NCBI GenBank assembly: GCA_030639985.1
Contig: DAOWKG010000285.1
Location: 1 to 10,200, forward strand
DNA length: 10,200 nt
Reading direction: 5' to 3'
DNA from: Desulfuromonadaceae bacterium
GTDB taxonomy: Bacteria; Desulfobacterota; Desulfuromonadia; Desulfuromonadales; Geopsychrobacteraceae
The translations under genes and the position numbers were made by a program. Shown here piece after piece: positions 7,851 through 10,200 of the stretch (position 1 is the stretch's first letter; every line of letters starts with the position of its first letter). Below the pieces are notes generated by a model, which was not told the origin of the DNA, did not search any database, and was given only the letters and a program-made list of their open reading frames with translations.

Positions 7851-7878
7851 TTGAAAAGAGAAATATGAGCGATACTAT
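7851..7878 (+). promoter_or_regulatory. Candidate sigma-70-like promoter for the hsp20 gene
   Basis: TTGAAA (7851-7856, five of six matches to TTGACA) is followed after 16 bases by TACTAT (7873-7878, four of six matches to TATAAT). It lies about 100 bases before the Hsp20 start, in the right orientation. The CTTGAAA core is also compatible with a heat-shock sigma -35, but no CCCCAT-type -10 follows. By-eye match only. Confidence 0.35.
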
Positions 7879-7919
7879 TAAAAGTGAAGCTATCCACTCT
7901 AACTTTTTACTCTGGCGGA

Positions 7920-7963
7920 TTGAATGCGGGCGGTTCGTCAGAAAGTGCTGACTCCGCAATCAA
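7920..7963 (+). promoter_or_regulatory. Two-tier hairpin in the presumed hsp20 5' leader
   Basis: TTGAATGCGG (7920-7929) pairs with CCGCAATCAA (7954-7963) with one mismatch in ten. Nested within it, GTCAG (7937-7941) pairs with CTGAC (7948-7952) around a 6-base loop. The structure ends 4 bases before the purine-rich Shine-Dalgarno stretch (about 7968-7977). It does not itself sequester the ribosome-binding site, so a classical ROSE or fourU thermometer is not shown; it may act as a leader stabiliser or a protein-binding site. Confidence 0.45.
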
Positions 7964-7980
7964 TAAAGAGGAGGAGAACT

Positions 7981-8424
7981 ATGAAACTGGCAAAATGGGA
8001 TCCTTTTAGAGAGATGGAAGATATGTTAGATCCATACTCCAAGTCGACTGAGTGGCCATTTCGGGGTGGTAAAGACTTGAACACAAAGGGCGCTGATTGG
8101 GCGCCACGGGTCGATATCAGCGAGACAGATGACAGCTTCGATATTAAGGCCGAGGTGCCTGGAATCAAGATCGAAGATGTGAAAATCAACGTTGAAGATC
8201 ACGTCCTGAATATTACCGGGGAAAATAAACTCGAAAAAGAGGAAAAGGGTAAAAAGTTTCACCGCATCGAGCGCTTCTATGGCAGTTTCAGCCGCAGCTT
8301 TACCCTGCCAGAAAACGTCGAAGAAGAAAAAATTGCTGCCGCTTTTAAAGATGGGTTGCTGACTTTGACGATACCAAAGACCGAGATCAAAAAACCAAAG
8401 TCAATTGAGATTAAGGTGAAATAA
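7981..8424 (+). CDS. Hsp20-family small heat-shock protein (alpha-crystallin domain)
   Basis: An ATP-independent cytoplasmic holdase chaperone that forms large oligomers and keeps unfolding proteins soluble. It has 147 residues, normal for bacterial class A-like Hsp20. The N-terminal arm (1-39) includes WDPFREMEDML. The alpha-crystallin domain spans about residues 40-133 with PRVDISETDDSFDIKAEVPG, the loop rich in Lys/Glu (82-92), and the signature GLLTLTIPK (125-133). The C-terminal I-x-I anchor is IEI (142-144), needed for oligomer assembly. ATG 7981 is fixed by the GAGGAGGAG ribosome-binding site ending 4 bases upstream; the open frame extends back to an ATG at 7924, which would translate the leader hairpin and ribosome-binding site and is rejected. 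It is monocistronic, with a terminator 36 bases after the stop. The strong ribosome-binding site suggests high expression when induced. Confidence 0.96.
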   Translation: MKLAKWDPFREMEDMLDPYSKSTEWPFRGGKDLNTKGADWAPRVDISETDDSFDIKAEVPGIKIEDVKINVEDHVLNITGENKLEKEEKGKKFHRIERFYGSFSRSFTLPENVEEEKIAAAFKDGLLTLTIPKTEIKKPKSIEIKVK

Positions 8425-8459
8425 ATAACCGTCAAATTGAAATTACGATGATAAACTGG

Positions 8460-8494
8460 AAAAAGGCAGGGTAAAAACCCTGCCTTTTTCTTTT
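8460..8494. terminator. Strong bidirectional rho-independent terminator
   Basis: AAAAAGGCAGGG (8460-8471) pairs perfectly with CCCTGCCTTTTT (8478-8489) around a 6-base loop, followed by CTTTT. The A-run on the 5' side makes it a U-tract terminator on the minus strand too. It lies between the convergent hsp20 and M42 peptidase genes and can serve both. Confidence 0.92.
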
Positions 8495-8569
8495 AGCAAC
8501 ATATCAACTTTGCAATTGTCACCGGAAGGATATTTTCAACTATTAGCAACCGCACAATTCTTCTACCCA

Positions 8570-9634
8570 TCACTCCGGGATAAAAGAAGTATCACCATCA
8601 ATCCGCTTAACCACTGCTACCAACAACTTAATAGCTTGATCCAAATCTGATAAAGACAAAGTCTCCACTGGAGTGTGCATATAACGCAATGGAATCCCCA
8701 GCAGTGCCGTCGCCACTCCACCACGGGACAATTGCATCACATTAGCATCAGTACCGGTGGCACGGGGAACGCCTATAATTTGGATGGGGATTTCTTCGGC
8801 TGCGGCAGTTTCAACCAACAGCTTAAATAATACCGGGTTGATGTTAGCTCCCCGAACGATCACCGGCCCTTTGCCGAGTTCGACCCGACCGATGGCCGAT
8901 TGTTCGACATCGGGATAATCGGTGGCATGGGTTACTTCGACAACGATCCCAATGTCGGGATTTACACCGTAACTGCTGGTTGCCGCACCACGTAAACCGA
9001 TCTCTTCCTGAACCGTGGATACCGCAAACAGATCGGCAGCAATAGTACCCTGCTCTTTGATCTGCTTCATCACCTCAGTAACGATAAATGCACCCATTTT
9101 ATCATCAAAAGCCCGCGATGTAGCCCGATCATTCTGCAGGGTTTGCACCCCGACGGCAAAGGTTACCGGGTCACCAATCTGGATTAAGACTTCAACCTCA
9201 TCACGAGTTACACAACCAATATCGATAAACTGCTTTTTGAGACTGATGACTTTATCACGATCTTTCGGTTCAATCAGATGGATCGCTTTTTTACCGATGA
9301 CACCTGGAACTTCACCCTGTTCGGTATGGATTAACACCCGCTGCCCCGGAGATAGATGGGGATCAACCCCACCGATGGCACCAAAATAGATAAAACCTCG
9401 ATCATCAACAAACTGCACCATGAAACCGATTTCGTCACAGTGACCAGCCAGCATAACCCGTGGTCCACCCTCCCCTTTGAGTTCGGCAATCAAGTTACCC
9501 ATAACATCGGTGTGCATACTATCGGCAGTCACGGCAAGCTGTTTTTTTATTATCCGTTGTGCCGGTTGCTCATAACCTGAAGGGCTGGGGATTTCGACCA
9601 ATTCTTTTAAAAAAGCAAAATCTTGTGGATTCAT
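8570..9634 (-). CDS. M42-family metallo-aminopeptidase (TET/FrvX/glutamyl aminopeptidase-like)
   Basis: A cytosolic two-metal (Zn/Co) aminopeptidase that trims N-terminal residues from short peptides; family members form self-compartmentalised dodecamers. It has 354 residues, typical length. Metal and catalytic residues are in place: AGHCDEIG (His65, Asp67), RAFDDKMGA (bridging Asp177 or Asp178), VQEEIGLRG (general base Glu210, metal Glu211), VVEVTHATD (Glu233, at a position usually Asp in the family) and RYMHTPVE (His320). GTDANVMQ (294-301) is also typical. The start ATG (9632-9634) has GGAG 7 bases upstream. Downstream it meets the hsp20 gene across a shared terminator; upstream, a 159-base gap with an inverted repeat separates it from the PHP gene on the same strand. 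The family was once misnamed cellulase M; substrate preference cannot be read from the sequence. Confidence 0.94.
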   Translation of the reverse strand: MNPQDFAFLKELVEIPSPSGYEQPAQRIIKKQLAVTADSMHTDVMGNLIAELKGEGGPRVMLAGHCDEIGFMVQFVDDRGFIYFGAIGGVDPHLSPGQRVLIHTEQGEVPGVIGKKAIHLIEPKDRDKVISLKKQFIDIGCVTRDEVEVLIQIGDPVTFAVGVQTLQNDRATSRAFDDKMGAFIVTEVMKQIKEQGTIAADLFAVSTVQEEIGLRGAATSSYGVNPDIGIVVEVTHATDYPDVEQSAIGRVELGKGPVIVRGANINPVLFKLLVETAAAEEIPIQIIGVPRATGTDANVMQLSRGGVATALLGIPLRYMHTPVETLSLSDLDQAIKLLVAVVKRIDGDTSFIPE

Positions 9635-9680
9635 CTATTTACTCCGGTCAATTTCATACAATACTTAAAGAACAACCTTA

Positions 9681-9788
9681 TTTAGCCGCAGATAAAAACG
9701 GATTCACGCAGATGCAAACCTTGTTAAAGCAAAGACCTTTATGCTTTTGACTTAAATCCGCCTTTATCTGCGTCAATCTGCGGCTAAA
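9681..9788. repeat. Inverted repeat built on CGCAGAT units, upstream of the peptidase gene
   Basis: TTTAGCCGCAGAT (9681-9693) and its exact inverse ATCTGCGGCTAAA (9776-9788) form 13-bp outer arms. Inside, ACGCAGAT (9706-9713) can pair with ATCTGCGT (9766-9773). In another register, bases 9688-9704 pair with 9755-9771 with two mismatches in 17, so two folds compete. A small central hairpin AAAGCA/TGCTTT (9726-9731, 9742-9747) sits in the loop. I recall CGCAGAT-type palindromes as common dispersed intergenic repeats in environmental bacteria; this is not checked. On the minus strand it lies after the PHP stop and before the peptidase start. Confidence 0.85.
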
Positions 9789-9793
9789 AAGTT

Positions 9794-10200
9794 TTAAGCC
9801 TTTGCCTTAGCCACCAAATCGGCTGAATTTTGCAATGCCTGTTGATACTGTTCCTCGGTCATCCCCGCCCCAAGGGCGATTTTATGCGCCTGCTCAGGAG
9901 AAACCAGATCACTCGGTGTATGAGCATCGTTATTGATAACCATTTTGGCACCAAATTCGGTTGCTAATTTAACCACATGGCCATTGGTTAACGAATGACC
10001 GCCACGAGTAGTGATTTCGAGACAAACCCCCATTTTGGCAGCAAGCTGAACCTCTTCCGGAGTGATTAAGCCGGGATGGGCAAGGATATCTGCTCCCGCT
10101 TTGATTGCGGCCAGATTGGTTCCCGGCATCACCGGTTCGACAATTGTTTCGCCGTGGACGACAATAATCTCAGCACCGTTATCCCGAGCCAGTTGCAAAA
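9794..10200 (-). CDS. PHP-domain metal-dependent phosphoesterase, histidinol-phosphatase-like (N-terminal part outside window)
   Basis: PHP-superfamily enzymes hydrolyse phosphate esters with a cluster of metal ions; the substrate here is unknown. The frame is open to the window edge, so the protein starts beyond base 10200; about 134 C-terminal residues are visible. Seen motifs: VVHGE (His15, Glu17 of the visible part), ILAHPG (His41), LEITTRGG, and the C-terminal metal motif NNDAHTP. The missing N-terminal part should contain the H-x-H motif (DLHTHS type). The TTG at 10196-10198 is not a credible start, because the strand and helix preceding VVHGE would be missing. The tail EEQYQQALQNSADLVAKAKA looks like a normal end, and the stop lies 5 bases from the inverted repeat. 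A histidine-biosynthesis role is possible but unsupported, since no his gene is visible. Confidence 0.88.
   Translation of the reverse strand, partial: LQLARDNGAEIIVVHGETIVEPVMPGTNLAAIKAGADILAHPGLITPEEVQLAAKMGVCLEITTRGGHSLTNGHVVKLATEFGAKMVINNDAHTPSDLVSPEQAHKIALGAGMTEEQYQQALQNSADLVAKAKA

Larger units (their letters stand above)
7650..7980. other. 331-base intergenic region between the kinase and hsp20 genes
   Basis: No convincing gene lies here. In order, it holds a long hairpin (7681-7722), an AT-rich stretch (about 7795-7845) with nothing recognised, a possible sigma-70-like promoter (7851-7878), a weak -24/-12-like match (TGGC at 7913, TGC at 7925), a leader hairpin (7920-7963), and a very strong Shine-Dalgarno GAGGAGGAG ending at 7976, just before the Hsp20 start. 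I looked for a CIRCE heat-shock operator (TTAGCACTC with its inverted copy) and did not find one. A 37-codon frame at 7838-7951 lacks a ribosome-binding site and is not called. Confidence 0.7.

Noticed and set aside
7838..7951. 37-codon frame upstream of hsp20
   Set aside because: No Shine-Dalgarno, overlaps the promoter candidates and leader hairpin, and shows no recognisable protein features.
7650..7980. CIRCE heat-shock operator upstream of hsp20
   Set aside because: Neither TTAGCACTC nor GAGTGCTAA is present in the region.
9681..9788. CRISPR array, because of repeated CGCAGAT units
   Set aside because: Units are short, in inverted rather than regularly spaced direct arrangement, with no spacers or cas genes.
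10196..10198. TTG as the start of the PHP gene
   Set aside because: It would delete the N-terminal PHP metal motif; the frame stays open to the window edge, so the gene is simply cut.

Overview
The window holds eight protein-coding genes (two cut by the window ends), two strong rho-independent terminators, two large intergenic inverted repeats and two smaller hairpin regions. There is no rRNA, tRNA, CRISPR array, transposase or phage gene. AT-leaning but not extreme composition, Shine-Dalgarno starts, a Cache-type hybrid histidine kinase, a DbpA-tailed DEAD helicase and dispersed palindromic repeats suggest a Gram-negative environmental bacterium. A Geobacter/Desulfuromonas-like anaerobe is my best guess from the look of the proteins, but one window cannot prove it.

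Layout. 1-1296 (+) is the C-terminal three quarters of a DEAD-box RNA helicase, followed by a palindrome and a terminator. 1407-2912 (+) is a phosphohexomutase (phosphomannomutase/phosphoglucomutase family). It converges on 3129-4235 (-), a bacterial relative of human GTDC1/QTMAN, the tRNA-queuosine mannosyltransferase; the gap between them holds a 28-bp-arm inverted repeat. Divergent from that gene, 4420-5415 (+) encodes an exported ABC-type substrate-binding protein. Its stop overlaps by 4 bases the start of 5412-7649 (+), a membrane hybrid histidine kinase. A 331-base gap with a long hairpin, promoter candidates and a leader hairpin leads to 7981-8424 (+), a small heat-shock protein of the Hsp20 family. 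A bidirectional terminator separates it from the convergent 8570-9634 (-), an M42-family metallo-aminopeptidase. Upstream of that are a second inverted repeat and 9794-10200 (-), the C-terminal part of a PHP-domain phosphoesterase.

How the genes may work together. The clearest unit is the binding-protein/kinase pair. It has no ABC permease or ATPase beside it, so the binding protein may be a periplasmic sensor subunit for the kinase rather than part of an importer. The phosphohexomutase could supply mannose-1-phosphate for GDP-mannose, the donor used by the animal homologue of the glycosyltransferase next door, but the genes converge and are not one operon. Helicase, Hsp20 and peptidase are general RNA and protein housekeeping or stress functions.

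The items most worth a second look are the binding-protein/kinase pair, the bacterial QTMAN-like gene, and the two inverted repeats. The repeats have different arms but share a nearly identical 18-base sequence in their loops.
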